This document shows positions 31,118-48,723 of a stretch of DNA of 64,000 bases, one piece after another. The notes below the pieces were generated by a model. The model saw only the letters and a program-made list of their open reading frames with translations. It was not told the DNA's origin and made no database searches. Position numbers and translations under genes: made by a program. The stretch is taken from the NCBI GenBank assembly GCA_009823395.1, contig CM020515.1, forward strand, positions 12,284,489-12,348,488, read 5' to 3'. Source of the stretch: Thamnaconus septentrionalis (Eukaryota > Chordata > Actinopteri > Tetraodontiformes > Monacanthidae). Within the stretch, counting starts at the first letter, position 1. Every line of letters begins with the position of its first letter.

Positions 31118-32052
31118 CACACATGGCTATCAGACAGATTGTTGACTCTTCATCCCCCATCGGATAGCTGCGGTGCTGTAATGTGTGTGTTTAGCGATGA
31201 GCTAATTGCTAAGGCCTGCGCGGGAACGTGTTGATGTGGTGAAGTGAAGTGCCACTCATCTAAAAAAATATAGAGAAATGCAAAAAAGGCAGACGGGGGA
31301 ATAAAATTGGTCAGCCCAGTGCTGATAAAAAGATAAAACATCAAAAAACTAAACAGGAAACATGGTAATGCTTTGCGGCTAAAGCTAGCGAATGTGCTAA
31401 CGTGTTATGGAAAAATCCGACATTCCTCCCATTATCTCCTCCAGTTTCTGATTAGGTCGCCATGGTGATCCTGACAAACACCCTCTGATTGATATTTGCC
31501 TCCATCCACTTTTTTATCACAAGACAGGTTGTGGCAACTGATGTTGAAACACTTTCAGTCAGCGCCGCTATTTGGGGTTTTTTTTTCATTCATTATTAAA
31601 TCCTCCTTTGTGGTGGCAATGTCTGGCATCTAAGGCGTGCGATCTCTCTTTTTTTCAATTGCTTTGAATAAAAGACACCAATTATTTTTCTATCTACAAA
31701 AGGATTTTTTTTTTTTAACCAAAGAAGTTCAGATGTCAAATGACCTTTACAGACACAATAAGCTGATACGATCACAGAATGATGCTCCAATCAAATTCAA
31801 AGCGTGGTGCCGGTTGCCAGGTCTCCGGGTCTTGGTGATCCCTGTTAGTGCAGCACGGGGGTTGAAGCGATAGTCGGGGACCCCCGGCTGGAACCCCCCC
31901 CCCCTTTTTCCTCTCTTCTTCTCAAACTGTAGCCGTGGACAATGACACACAGCGGGAGGAGGCAGACAGTCTTCTGTCATTATCCCCTATTGTCAAACAG
32001 CTGATCACTTCTCCATTAAAGGAATTAAGGCAGGCTGAGCCTCACATCCACA
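31114..32052. other. Intergenic, nothing recognised
   Basis: Mostly unique, moderately AT-rich DNA with T runs near 31580 and 31706. No coding or RNA feature supported. Confidence 0.55.

Positions 32053-32120
<68 letters not shown>
32053..32120. repeat. Compound (GTCT)n(ATCT)n tetranucleotide repeat
   Basis: About eight GTCT units switch to about nine ATCT units without a break. Confidence 0.96.
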
Positions 32121-36045
<3,925 letters not shown>

Positions 36046-36046
36046 A

Positions 36047-36091
36047 CATCATCATCATCATAATAATAATAATATATAATAATAATAAATT
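36047..36091. repeat. (ATC)n/(AAT)n simple repeat
   Basis: ATC units turn into AAT units, and the tract abuts the interspersed repeat that follows. Confidence 0.9.
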
Positions 36092-36372
36092 TTATTTATT
36101 GAGCACTTTACATCAAATAAATGATCATTGAAAAGAAAAACTGCTAGCTCTAAGGCACAAATAAGACCAAAACATCACATAAAATTATGCTAAGCACTAA
36201 AGAAAACCGATTTACTATGGAAAAAAATAATAGCTATCTAGCAACAGGCTTTTCGAAAAATGTATGTTTTTAAGCCTTTCTTAAAAGAATCCACAGTCTG
36301 TGGTGCCTGTAGATGGTCTGGTAGGACATTAAACATGGAAGCAGGAGTGTGGAGGTTCCTCAGAGGTCACAA
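36088..36372. mobile_element. Interspersed repeat of the TTTTATTTATTGAGCACTTT type
   Basis: The opening TTTTATTTATTGAGCACTTT and the later TTTTTAAGCCTTTCTTAAAA with CCACAGTCTGTGGTGCC follow the order of a dispersed repeat common in teleost genomes. The adjoining AAT simple repeat looks like its tail. The class is not assigned; identification rests on memory of the family, not on a search. Confidence 0.55.
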
Positions 36373-39300
36373 CAAACTGACCAAGTAGAGATATGAGTGA
36401 GGGATGACACCCCCTTGTGACGTCACAGAGGCCTGGTCGGATCCTGGAACGGCACGTTTACGCCGAGGTTTATGCAGAAACGGATGTGACTTTTCCTATT
36501 TCGCACAGTGACGATGGTTTAACAGCATTTTTTGCACTGAATTGGACCTTGAACAAAGATCATGTTTTTCCTTCTTGTTTATTCCCCCGCCAGTATCTGA
36601 TGTCGTGTCCTTCCTTCAAACTCTTCAAGGCTCAGTCGTTTCCTCCCGCGTGAGAAGATCAAAAAAACTGAAACTTCCACCGCAGGATATTCTCTTTCAC
36701 AACCCGAGCGACAACACAACAAAACCACAACAAAGGAGAGTCAGTTACTTTTAGTGAAATATGACTTCTCTTTTTTTTATTTTTTTATTTTTTTTTAACT
36801 TTGCATGACGAGAGATCAAAAGCTCCCCCCGCCATCCCCCACTCCTCCCTCCCGGCTGACTGCAGCTACAGAGTTGCCATTGTTGCGCGGCCCTCCCAGC
36901 AAGAGCGGCTGTTTGGTGCCGTGGGCCAGTGTTGCCTTTGTGTTAAAATATGAGGCCAATCCCAGTGTGTGGAGTTGCAGCTCAGGAATGCACCGCTGCG
37001 TCCGTGACGACATTGCCGCCGCCACAGCTCGCCGCGACCTCGCTTGACCTCTTCGCCGTCTGTCACAATCCCAAAAAATTTCTCATTTTCAAAATCATTG
37101 ACGGACAGCTTCCTCATATCGACTCAATGGACCCGTGACTCCACTTCCTGGTCACTTCTCTTTTTTTTTCACCAGAGAAGCAAAATGACCGCATGACTTC
37201 ATACTCTCCTCCAGCATTTTTCACGAGCCGGCGCCGCTCTTGCTTTCTCTCCTCTGAGAAGCGACTCAGCAAATTCCCTTTTTTTTTTGTCAAGGAGCTT
37301 GACGCACAACCGGGCTGCAGCCCTTTTTTTTTTTTTGTTTTCTTGTCACGCCAGTTCCAGAGCCGGAACGCTTCGCTCCACGTCCACCAACAATCCCCGG
37401 TTGTCGGCTCATTGACCTCTCACCGCCGACCCCTGCAGAACAGCGGGGTCACCGTGCGAGTGACAGCGGCTCCTGTCGCAACCAACAGGGCAGCAGTGGC
37501 TGCATAACAGCGGCGTGTAAATACTGTCGGCACAGGTGTGTGCACAAAGGGCCTCCTTAATGAGGCTGGATTTACACTACACGCTTCAAGTGACCCACTT
37601 TGGATTCTTCTTTTTTTCTCCTCAAGTGGCACAATTAGGAGTTGGTTTGAGTAATCCAGGGGAGCTGTTAGGCCATAAACAGTAGTTCAGTGTCCCAGGA
37701 CCTGCTGATGGACAATTACATCTCAATATAATGTCTTTAAAGAAATGACCAAATCAATCAAAGCTGTTTTTTTTGTTTTTTTTATCATGCAAGGCAGAAA
37801 ACCAGAGTTACACCACAAGGTTGTGACCTGGAAATTGTTTTGTTCCGTTTTTTTGCACATTGCAAAAAACAAACAAACAGCTGAGTCAATGAATTTCACA
37901 ACTTTTAAACCAATGTTCATCATTACTGATGAGCAGGGAGGCTATTTTTTTTTTTCTTTGTTTCCGTCCCATTTACGAAGAACTCAGGGAAAATGATCAG
38001 ATTTCAAAACTGAGGGACCTCTGCCAGCTCCTGCACCCATCGAGGAAAAGCCAAGGTTTCTGTTCGCGGGGAAAAAGAGAAGAGACTCAGCAAAAAGCAG
38101 AAGAGTTCATTCCAGAGAAACAGGAAGTCGCTCTGTGATAAAGACGTCATCTTATGGCTCACAACTCCTCTATCTGCTGGTTCTCTCAGCTTCTTCCAGC
38201 CTCCAGCCAATCGCTGAGCTCCTCTCTCTGTTTCCTGCCTGCTGCTGGCCTGGATCGTCGCTCCGTCTTTGTTTTCGACTCATTCCATCTTCTCTCTGGA
38301 GTCTATATCAACCTGTTGCGTCGCAGATGTGTCGGCTTTCTTTTCACTCTCTAGCAGACCAAAGAAGACAAACTCAGGCTGTTGCACAAGGGGCTCTTTT
38401 CTTTGTCTTTCAGTCCCTCGTTTTTTTTTTTTTTCTTCTCCCCCCTGTCCAACGTTTGGCTGCACACCAGCGAATTCTAACACCCATGGCATGCTGGGTA
38501 TCGTCCAACAGATGCCCTTGGGAAGGACATTCCTGTCTGGCACAACTTCTCTTTTCACGCTATTTATACGCGAATATCTAAGCCCTGCACCCACATGTCA
38601 ACATTTCAGCAGCCCAGCGAGTGATAAATTCTCCTTTTTATGCAAATCCCTTCGCTTGAATGCATTTGCGGCGCATTGTTACACTTTAAGTACAGCTTAA
38701 ACCACATGAAAACTTCAATCCGCCCCTGAAAACTCGTTGCTGTCAACAAGCTAAACATGCTCTCGCCGGCCTTTGAGCCAGTCTTACACTTCATTCATCT
38801 GACAGTGACAGAATGAACCACTTGTGGGTAACGAGGGGAGAATAAAGCCGCGATCGGAAGGTGCAGAGAAAAGCCGGAGGGTGTTCTGAGAAGGGCTCGG
38901 GCGAATAAAGGAATGCATATAAGGAGCTCATTAAGCTGCTGCTTTTGAAATGCACTCACTGTGAAACGCTCCTGCCTGAAGAGGGCCTGAAAAGAAAAAA
39001 AAGAAGGGCGGAAGAAAGAAAGAAGAGAGGGGGCGGAGGCAGGGATGGGAGGAGGACAGTTCGGCCTCATCAGCTTGCTCCACTAAACATCATTCACACA
39101 GCGCACGGACAAAAGCAATATTATTCCCTTCGGCCTAAAAGTTAAACTGCTGGCAAACACCAATTAGTTCATCATCTGTTCCGGGGGAGAAAAAAAGGCT
39201 CAGTTCGCTTTTTTTGAGCAAATGCCAGGCCTGTTTTCATCAAGTTTAAGAATGCCAGGGTGGCAAAGGCACCTATCGATGGGGGTTCAGCACCAACCTG

Positions 39301-39912
39301 CAGTTGGGCCGGGCCGGCCGATCAAAGCGGGGGCCCTCGGTGCGGTTTGGGGAGGCGCAGAGGTTGACTGGAGGACTCAAAAAGTCGCCCTAAAAAAAGC
39401 TCCTGTAAGCAAAACCTGTGTTTTGCTGGTCGACCTCCCGTGCAGGTCCGCCCACAGCTTATATGTACATTTAGGCAATAATAAATTACTCCTGAGCAGG
39501 TGACGGCAGGCTGTATTTACATTGCAACACCGCCGTTCCAAAAGCGAGGCCATACATTCAACAGGCGCTGCAGTGTGAGGAAGTGAAGTAAAGTCATTGA
39601 TCTGCTGGGCGGGGAGCGGATCACTGGGGATAAACGAGGCATCTCCAGAGTTTGTGCAGGACACGGACGCCATAAGTCTGAGATGTAGTCGGCCAAGAAC
39701 AGGTGGTTTGTTAACTGTATTACGTGTTGGCCTACTGCTGCAGCACAGCCAGCAAAGCTCCGCCGCCACCGCTTGTGAGGCTTAAATGAGTTTAGGACCA
39801 TCTGCAAAAGTGTTTAATTGTATGGACTCATTATCAGCATTGCACCGGCTATTTCTGGGACCCAGAATATGCTAATTTATAAAAATCTGGTCATAAGTCT
39901 CTGAACTACACG
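36373..39912. other. Intergenic, no gene recognised
   Basis: Mostly unique DNA with several T runs (36770-36800, 37282-37290, 37325-37337, 38420-38434). Unique stretches at 38600-38960 and 39060-39520 look like possible conserved non-coding DNA. No exon is supported. Confidence 0.5.
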
Positions 39913-40300
39913 AGCTGCATTTCCATTACAGCTTTTCACAAAATAAAAGGGATACGTTTAAAATTTTGACAAAGTACAATTGCGATTTGCAGGTGTTTCC
40001 ATTGAATGGTGCATAAGCCGTAATTCTCGTGAAATCTCGCAGGACGAGTTTTTACGAGAATTCTGTTTGCTTTTGTTTGTTTAGGTTTGTTTGCTGTCAA
40101 AAATGGTTGCTATATTTTTCTCTTTGATTACTTGTAAAAAATATTCCTTCTATATCGTCTGAAAAACCACCTCATGAGAACGTGAAAAACTTCTAGCCAT
40201 ATTTGAGAGAGATTTTTTGAAGCTTAGGCGTTTCCATCACCAGTTTTTTTATAGCGATATTTAGGTTTTGCACAATTCTCGGGATCATGGAAACACAGCT
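39913..40300. mobile_element. Hairpin MITE family, copy C (both ends present)
   Basis: A 388-bp copy with both terminal inverted repeats: AGCTGCATTTCCAT (39913-39926) and ATGGAAACACAGCT (40287-40300), matching at 12 of 14 positions. It shares internal sequence with copies A, B and D and keeps a degenerate version of the internal hairpin (about 40019-40064). It lacks the middle segment present in A and B. No open frame, so non-autonomous. Confidence 0.88.
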
Positions 40301-42606
40301 ACCGTTGCACTTTGATGTCCTCAGTGGCTTCAGATCCACTGTTGTGGGTTCAGTTGTAGCATTGTTGCAATAAATGGTTTTTGTCAATAATGAGAAAATT
40401 CTCCTTCAGTGGCGGGTTTGCTCCATCATACTGGACCCATGCACAGCTACGAAAACTGTCTTTGACTGCACATTTTACTTTGCTCATTTCACTTTTTTTT
40501 CTTTCAAGGGTCAGAAAAAACGAGCAGCTCCACGTCCACGACTTTCCAGTTAGTCGATCTGATTAAAGAAAGGGTGTAAGCCACAAAGCCAGGCAAACAA
40601 ACAGTCTCCTTCCTTTAGTTAGATTACAGTTATCATGGCTGAATGCAGAGCATCTTTAATTTAGTCCACCGCCAATCAGATTGTAAAAAAAATAAATAAA
40701 TGTTTGGCTTTCACCTAAATCCAAGTCTGAAAGGTTGCAGGATCCGCAGTGGAACATTAAAGACGAAAAAACATTTTTTGCTGATGCGTCCTCGCTGGTG
40801 GAGACACAGCTGCAACCTCTTTTTCCAGGAACAGACGGCTGGTACTCAGAAGAAACTCAACAGCTTTTACGCTTTAGTATTTAAGCAGGAGCTGCAACAG
40901 GCCGACATCATCCTAAAGCATGGCTGGCTCTTCCTGTTTGTACCGCTGTGAGAAAATATTGACCCTTAAACCTTGAGCGCAGGATTAGAAGTTTTTCTGC
41001 GAAGGCCAAACCAACGTCGGGATCGGGGAGTTGGGTGAGCTCTGCTCCACGGTTGCAGACGCCGGTCTAAGTTGACTTGCTTCTGCAAATATATTTCTTA
41101 TCAATCGTGCATAGCTGAGCCCGAAGCCGCCGCCAGGGCCCGGCGCTTCCACCGGCCCTGCGCGGCCGTAACTGGGGGGGGAGAGCCGGCGGGTCTTTTT
41201 TTTTTTTCTGGGTTTATCCAAGGCAGCAGTTTAAGTGCAGGACCGCATTCGTAAAGCTGTCAGCATGCGGACACGCTGGTGGAACACGGCCCTGCCTGTC
41301 CCCACAGCAACTTTGGAGGAATGCTCCGCGCACACTCACACACACACATACACGCACACGCCCCTCTCCACCCAAAACCTATCTGTCCTGTCTATCGTGG
41401 TTTCCCCCTTGACAGACTGTTTAATATGCAGCCTGTGATCCTTCCTCCCCACCTTCTCCCCTCCTCCCCCACCCTCCCCCCCGACTCCCACCCCTCTCCT
41501 GCTTACATTCCACCAGATAAATCACCGCTGTCTAGAATAAAGCCGTCAAGACTTGTTGGGAAAAATCTCTCGCCATCATCGACACGCTTTCCCGCCTTGT
41601 GTAGGTGTGTGTGTGTGTGTGTGTGTGTCCGATATCGTCTTACTTTCTTGGTGAGATGTCTCGCCGTCGGTGTCGGACCACTTAAGCTGTCAGTGCAACA
41701 TAGATGTGGCGACAACGGAAAAAAAAAAGCAATAATAAAGCGTCTGGGATTTTGTTGTTTTGAACTCACAGTGTTGGACAGCAATGAGTCCCGCAGGTGT
41801 TATTAGTGCCGCTGTAATCAACAGCTACCTGAGCCACACACGTCAATCTACGTAATTTTGTTGTTTTTATTTTCAAATCCGCCCCCTTCCCGTCAAACGT
41901 TAGCGTCCCACGGGCAACTCGGCGGCGTTGACTCAGTCCAGACGCATCATTCTGTCAAGATTTGCGGGATTAAAGAGCAATGACAAGCAGATGGCCGAAT
42001 CTGGAAGGAGGGGGAACAATAACAATTGTTGCCTTAGCGGGCGTGCGTGAATGTTTTTCGGGGCCTTTCCAAACCCGGATCAGATGTACGACGGTGCTGC
42101 GGCATCATCAAAGCGGGAATGAGGAGAGAGGCAGGCGGCCTATTAGTACCGTTGATGCATGTGATGGCAACAGAGGCGGCATTTTTTTTTTCCGTTTATT
42201 TTTATTTTGGTTTGTCTTTTTTGAAAGTTAAACCTCCTTATCAACATGGACATCAGCCAGCAGCCAGCAAGTGCTTGTTTGTCTTTGCTCTGCTTCTACT
42301 TTCTACCGCGCCGTATTTATTTTGCTCCTCTTTAAAGTGGCGCGGGGGGGGGGGCGCGAGGCCCGGCTTTTCCAGCGCACGTTTCCTGTGTGCGGCGCAG
42401 TACGCAGGGATACGGAAGCCAGAGGAAAACGGGGGTCAGAGGGGTCGTGCGGGAAAGAGGGGTGAAATGAAGAGGCTGGAAAGCGTGAAGGTTAATTGAG
42501 GGGTCAGTTGCGAGGACAGATCTCTCTATTTTAAAGGTGACCAGTCCAGGACCAGCGGAAGCAGCTGCGATGATTAGATTGCCGCTGATATGTGTAACAT
42601 TTAATC
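40301..42606. other. Intergenic, no gene recognised
   Basis: Unique DNA with a GT array (41605-41628), C-rich sequence (41440-41500) and homopolymers. No coding, RNA or repeat identity is supported beyond these. Confidence 0.55.
41605..41628. repeat. (GT)12 microsatellite
   Basis: A pure GT array. Confidence 0.94.
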
Positions 42607-42994
42607 TAGTTGTTCTCAACTGGTGGAGTCTCAGGAACCACATATTTTTCCTTATAATGAGGTCGCGACCCAGAGCACTGAAATTAACTCCGCAAAAATA
42701 TGTTTAATTTTTAATATTGTGTGTCCTGCAAAAAATGTCCAACATTCTCTCAATAAATAAATATGCTTTAAAACCAAATCAAATGTATTTATTTACAAGT
42801 TTACTTAGACGGGGGAGTGCATATTAATGAACACTGAGTTCACTGAGTACTCACTGTACATACGCCAGACTTAGCACTGCTGCTAAATTTCATCCGTAGT
42901 CCCCAAAACAATACAACAATTGACACATTACATTGACAATTAAACAGGTCCGCGACCCACTTTTGGGTAACGACCCACCAGTTGAGAAACACTG
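42607..42994. mobile_element. hAT-like MITE, 388 bp, decayed
   Basis: The left end TTGTTCTCAACTGGTGG and right end CCACCAGTTGAGAAACACTG are inverted repeats of the hAT type. CGCGACCC-type blocks face each other inside both ends (GTCGCGACCC near 42662, CCGCGACCCAC near 42950). Flanks ATTTAATC and ATTGAATG agree at 6 of 8 positions, a worn target duplication. This is a different subfamily from the element at 26790. No transposase is encoded. Confidence 0.85.
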
Positions 42995-45900
42995 ATTGAA
43001 TGTTCATCATGACAGACTTGCAGTGGTCCGGTGTTCTGTACTTTGGAAAGTACCCATTTGAAACTCTCGCATTCCCCCTTTCTGTTACAACTCGCCACAT
43101 GCAAAGGCAGCGAAAGTAGCAACATGACGGCCGCGGTGTCGGCACTCAAGTCGGGGAGCCAGCCCAAGCATGAAGTCACACTTTATCACCCGACCAGCGG
43201 AGCGAGCAAAACGCCTGATCTAAACCAACCGGGGCCACAACAGAGGCGTCGTTGGGCAGCAACCGTATCTGCGAGATGGCACTGGAGGCCCAGACGTTAT
43301 CGGCCACAGACGAATGATATCACACTTCGGGGAGAGATTGTAGCCGCCCGGATTGTGCATTCGTTGTTTAGGTGTCACATCTTGTTTGGGGGGCCGGCAC
43401 AAAGGGCGGCTCTGTGTGCTACAAAGAGAGATAGATAGGGAGGACGACAGTTTGCAACAAATTCCCAGTGAAGGAATCTGTAGTTGCTGTTAAGGAGCCA
43501 TCGTTCCTTTTCAAGTAAGCATGTTAAATGGAAAAAAAAAACAATTTTATTTTCTGTAGGGTAATTTGATTTGCAGCATTGAATCTTTTTTTCTCCTCCA
43601 AAATGATAATTGACCATCAAGTTTGCTGTGTGAAAACCCAAAATTCGTTTGTTTCGTTTAAGGAAATCGAATTATTGACGAGAACGCGTCCACCTCCCCC
43701 ACACTAGGGGGCGATATGAGTCTTTTCAGCGTGTTAACTTTAAGTTCTTTTGTTGCACAAAAACACGCATTGTCTAGTTAAACTCCGACTAAGGCATACA
43801 TGGCGGAGAAATTCGAATTCCAATCGCATCATCTGGGTGCCTCAATCGGAGTTCTGCGATTCCAATTGGAGTTCTCAAACTCCGACCTTCGTCGGACTAA
43901 CGCGTTTACATGCACTTCAGCTGATCATAATCGGACAAAGGCAATCATTCGCTTTTCTCGAGTGTCATGAAACGTAGTGAGTGTCACTTTTAAATGATAA
44001 TTAACCAAAAGATATTACTGGCGTGTGAAAACATTTCCTCGTTCAGCAAGCAAAGAAAGAATCTCCATTAAAAAAGAAGAGACTGGAGTCAAAGAGACAG
44101 AAAGCCTGTGAAGGATGAAAACCTGCTGACTCAACCTGAACCCCACTTCACCCGCTGCTCCACGCCATGAACTTGCGCATAACTCTGTGGTTTAGCGGCG
44201 ACGTGCAAATCTACATTTGCAGACTTTTCGTCTCGGTGACACCCAGACATTAACCTGTGTCAAGAAGTCAAACGCCGGTGTGTTTTTCGGGGTGAGCCAG
44301 GGTAACAGTTGCTGCAGAACACACTGTCGACAAAGTGTTTCTTGGCCAGATGTGTTTTTCTCATTCCCAGCCTACACACACGCTCGTCTCTCAGCGTTCG
44401 TCCGCGGCTTTCTCACTCAAATTATGCAGACGGCATTTCCTCTGAGCGCCAACCTCACGTCCTCCGTCTGTCTCTCATTGGGAGCAAAACACTGGAGATA
44501 CAGTGGTGGTATTTTTTTTTATTATCACCACAGCAGAATTGAACAGATTCTGAAGCTACAGTAGTTAACTATTTTCTCTGTTTTGTAAATATTGTTACAT
44601 GTATTATACATCAGGGTCAACGTGTGATGGGAAAAGTTTTCCTTTATGATAATCTTTTACCTTGAGGGCTTTTCAAGTTATTAAATAGCAGATACAGATG
44701 ATTCAGGATATCCACTGCAGTCTCTCTTGCTCTCCACCCCCTTTTCTGCCGCTCCCTCTTCCCACACTTTGGCCTTTTATCACTTTACCAGTCACATCAC
44801 ACAATCTTCTCTCCCTCCCTCGACTTCTTTCTTGCCGCTTTGGCCTCACGCTGCGTTTACGCAACCTCCCCACACTCGGATTCACCTCCGTTTTCTGCAG
44901 ACGTTTGAGAGAGAACATGGGAAAAAAAGCTGTGCAGCAAATGTGAGAAGCTGCTTCTGGGCAAATAGCGGCGTGGAACGCGATGAAAACAGACAGACAG
45001 CCTTCAGTGTCCCCTCAAAGATACTCAGTCAAAACATATAAAGTGCAATGCGCAAAGATACGGTACACACAGGCGAACGCGGACAAATCCACAGGGTTGG
45101 TGAGGACATTTCCATAAATTACTCTCTGGAGGAATCTTGGAAGGGAAATGTTAATTGCATGTGAAAAAACCCTGATTGAATTCAGATAGCAGATGTGCAG
45201 ACGTATTGGTGGTGAAGTAATGCGCTGACAGACGCGCGCGCGGCGTGCTCCAAAGTCGCAGCCAAGAGGAGGAAGGTGTTTTCCCTTCCAGTTTGCAGAA
45301 TCAATCACCGGGAAAACGAGCGTAAACAAAGTCCAGACCCTGAGAAATATGCGAGGCTCTCCAGCCGAATCGATATTGCAGGAGTTCCTCGAGGAAACAT
45401 AACAAACAACTGAGGCTCTGGGTACGTTTTGAGGTCGGCTCTTGGAGAGGCCAGCAGCCTGTCGTAAGACCAGTGAGTGACAGTGATTTTTTTATGACTT
45501 CCTGCAAAACACCTGCAAGCGATTCAAATGCGGATTTCAAGACTGGAATCGCGGTCATCTGTCTGAGAAAGTTCTCATCGAAAGAACCAAAGGAATGAAG
45601 ACCGACCTAAGAAATAAAGGACGATCTTAACCTCTCTCCACTGGTACCATTTTGATGCTTTGATTTTGAAAGTTCGTCCAATCAACTTTGCAATCTTTTC
45701 TAAAGGACCCTCCCTCTTCATTTTGCTGAGAGTAGCTGCAGGAAATGAATGCACGAGATTTGGCGTTAACCTTCAAATCCGCTGTGTGAGGTTCATCATT
45801 TTCTTTCTCCCCTCAGGGAATTAATTACCTGCGAGATGCAGAGCCATGGCGGCAGTGCGTGTGATGGAGTGGCAGTGAGCTGCGACAAAGGCATCTTGAT

Positions 45901-48454
45901 GAGAAGACGGGGGATGCGATAAGTTCGGCGGCGGGGACTGAATGTACAGGTAACAAGGTGATAAAAGCAGCGATGGGCAAACAGAAACGTGGTAGACGGA
46001 TCTGACAGGGGAAGAGTTTTTAAAGTATAAAAAAGGTGACATTTGCTATTTTTTTTATTTTTTTTTAAAAAGGTGGCGGGTTGGTGTAGATTTCAGTTAA
46101 AAATCTCCTCGTGCCTGCCGTCCGCCAGCCTGCTCTGACTAAAAGTTGTTTGCAGCCGTCCAAGATAACATCGGGAAAACACGTCTGTGGGCTCACGCTA
46201 CGGCCTTGAGCCGCCTCTGCACTCGCAGCCAGAGCCTGACATTACATAAGCCGGCTGGAGGAGATGCATCATGCCACAGAAATGCTGGAAAGTGGTGGAA
46301 AGCAACAAAATATTGCTTTTCAAGGCGCTATTTGTCTCCGAGTGGGGCAGCACCGCTCCACGCCGCAGTGTGCTTTTTGCACTCGTGCATTTTTTTTTTT
46401 TTTTTGCAACGCTTTACCCTCTGACTCCACTATAAATACACAAAATCTATGGTAATTTTGTGAGGGATAGAAAAAAAAAGGCGACTCTATAAAAAGACAA
46501 ACCAAAAGTATACTGGAATGGATGGAGTTGCCCAAACTTCACCAGCGGCAGCAGTGAAATATTAATCCACATCAATCATCCTGCTTTAAAAATACTTCAC
46601 GCTCTCTGGAGGAGCTTTTTGAATATCACCGTGTTGACACTTTGGGTATTTTGTTAACCCTATAGATGTGTTTTAAAAGGATAGTTAAGGTTTCAGGAAA
46701 CCACGTGAGGTTTTTTTCTCTCTCCTTCTTCCTGCGTTCACATGTGAAAGAATAAGCTCAGACATCTCGGGGGTTGCGGTTTCAAAGCGTTATTATTATC
46801 CCGGGTTACAGCGCCTTGTCATTTCAGATTGATTTGCTCGTTTATCTCGCATGAATGCGGCAAAAAAACCAGCGCGCCTTGCTCGCACAGGTCCGCTCGG
46901 GCCTCGCCTTCTTTCCTTTATTTTGCCATTTTCCGTCTTGTCTCCACTCGCTTTCCCGCTCTCACGTCCCCGCCGAGAGCTCCGCGTCTGTCTGCGGCCT
47001 GTCTCGCTGCGCCCCTCTCCGCACTTTTTTATTAGCCCCGACCGTTTCCGTGCGCGCCGGCTGCTGCAGATGAAAGGGACGGCAGCGAGGTGTGTGGGAT
47101 GGAGCGCGAGGCGGCGAACATGCGCGGCGTGTGTTTTTCATCTGGCGTTTGGGTGTCATCCAAGTCTGTCCTCTGTCATCGTTATTTTTTTTTTTGCATT
47201 TTGTGTTTGATATGCTAGTCAGCCCGTGTTTCTTTGTTGCTCCCTCCATATCTCCTCCGCTGTCACACATCCTACTTGCATACTTTGCACTCCTTCGACA
47301 TTTTTTATTCTCAGCTGTCTTACTTTATCTTCCTGACTTTTTTTCAGGGTTTAGCCGTGGGTGTTCCTCCCTGCTTCAGCCTTAACTGCACCTCAACGGC
47401 TCTCACAGCTTGTTTTATGCTTGGTCCGTCTCCCGAACTTCCCCTCCGACTTGTTTTCATCTTCGCACTCCCACTCGTGCGCTGAATCATTTCTCTGCCC
47501 ACATTTCAATGCTTCTGTCCTCCCACCTTCAGCTCCATCTAGCATCACTTCACTCTTCAGCCTCCCCTCTTTGTCTTTGTCTGTCTCCCTGCGGAACTTT
47601 CCTCCTCGGCGTCTTTATGAGCTGTAAGTGTCCGTCGGTAGGGCCGAGCCACGCAGGCCCGGGCAGAGAGAGCGAGCCGGGCCAGAGGCTGTAAAGCCTG
47701 TTATTCTTTCCTCCCCTCTGTCTGGCATGTGTGGAGAATGGAGGGAGATTTGGAGCCTGCAGTGCTGTAATTTCAACCCCGAGTCGCTCCGTGGAGGTGG
47801 GAAAGTGAAGCCGTCCTGTGATATGGCCGGAGTAAAGCTCCAATCACACAGTTGGCGCTGACACCTATCCGGCCGATTTCTCGGCTGAATTATCGCTTGT
47901 CCGGCGTTCTTTTTCGTTGCTCTGCAAGCAGGTTTTTGTTACACAGCTGTTTGTACGTCTAAGGCTGTAGCAGCAAAGAACTATTTGGGAACATTTTAAA
48001 AGAATGTGTAGCGTGTGTTTGCATAGAAAAGTTGGCATATTAGACTTTAGCAAAAGCAAATTTTGCGACCGAGCCATGTGGCGACATGTACTGTAGAAAG
48101 TGCTGTCACGGCGCCCTCTGTCGTTGTTGTTCTTCTTCTTCCTGTTTACCACCTGGGCCAGATATACAGTCATGAAAGAAAAAAGAAATTCTTGAGAAAA
48201 AATAACACTGGAACTGAAGTTGGTTCTTCCTGCCAGCTACTTGAGATCAACCATAAACATAAACAAAGTTGCTGAATCATTTTGTAATTGCTTTTCTTGT
48301 ATTTCTACAAATATGGCCAGTATGTGACCGCCTGTTTTTGCACGCTGCACCTGAGGAGCTCAGACTTTGGATCAAACGGCGGAGCGATTCCGGGGTTCAG
48401 ACGGCCAGCTGGTGGAGGCCCAGATTCAGGCACAGGTGTGCGCACTCTGCAAAG

Positions 48455-48456
<2 letters not shown>
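42995..48456. other. Intergenic, no gene recognised
   Basis: Largely unique DNA of mixed composition. A stretch around 43680-43980 with CGTTTACATGCACTTC resembles a dispersed fish element, but its limits are unclear. A CpG-rich patch lies at 46850-47120 and T runs near 46389 and 47185. Open frames are short and unremarkable. Confidence 0.5.
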
Positions 48457-48510
<54 letters not shown>

Positions 48511-48511
48511 G
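48457..48511. repeat. Compound (GT)n(GA)n microsatellite
   Basis: GT units (48457-48489) run directly into GA units (48489-48511). Confidence 0.95.
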
Positions 48512-48675
48512 GGCAGTGGGTACGGGGTTAGCCTTTGAATGGTTGCCAGGAACATTTGCCAACTACCCCCCCACCACACAACCCTCCTCCCCGCCTGGAT
48601 TCCTCCGATGTTCGCATGCAAGGAAGCAATCTGCGGACGGCAGCTAGAGGACGCCTGCGAAGAGATTTCGCTACG

Positions 48676-48678
<3 letters not shown>

Positions 48679-48719
<41 letters not shown>
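48679..48719. repeat. (AG)n microsatellite
   Basis: A pure AG array followed by an A run. Confidence 0.95.
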
Positions 48720-48723
<4 letters not shown>

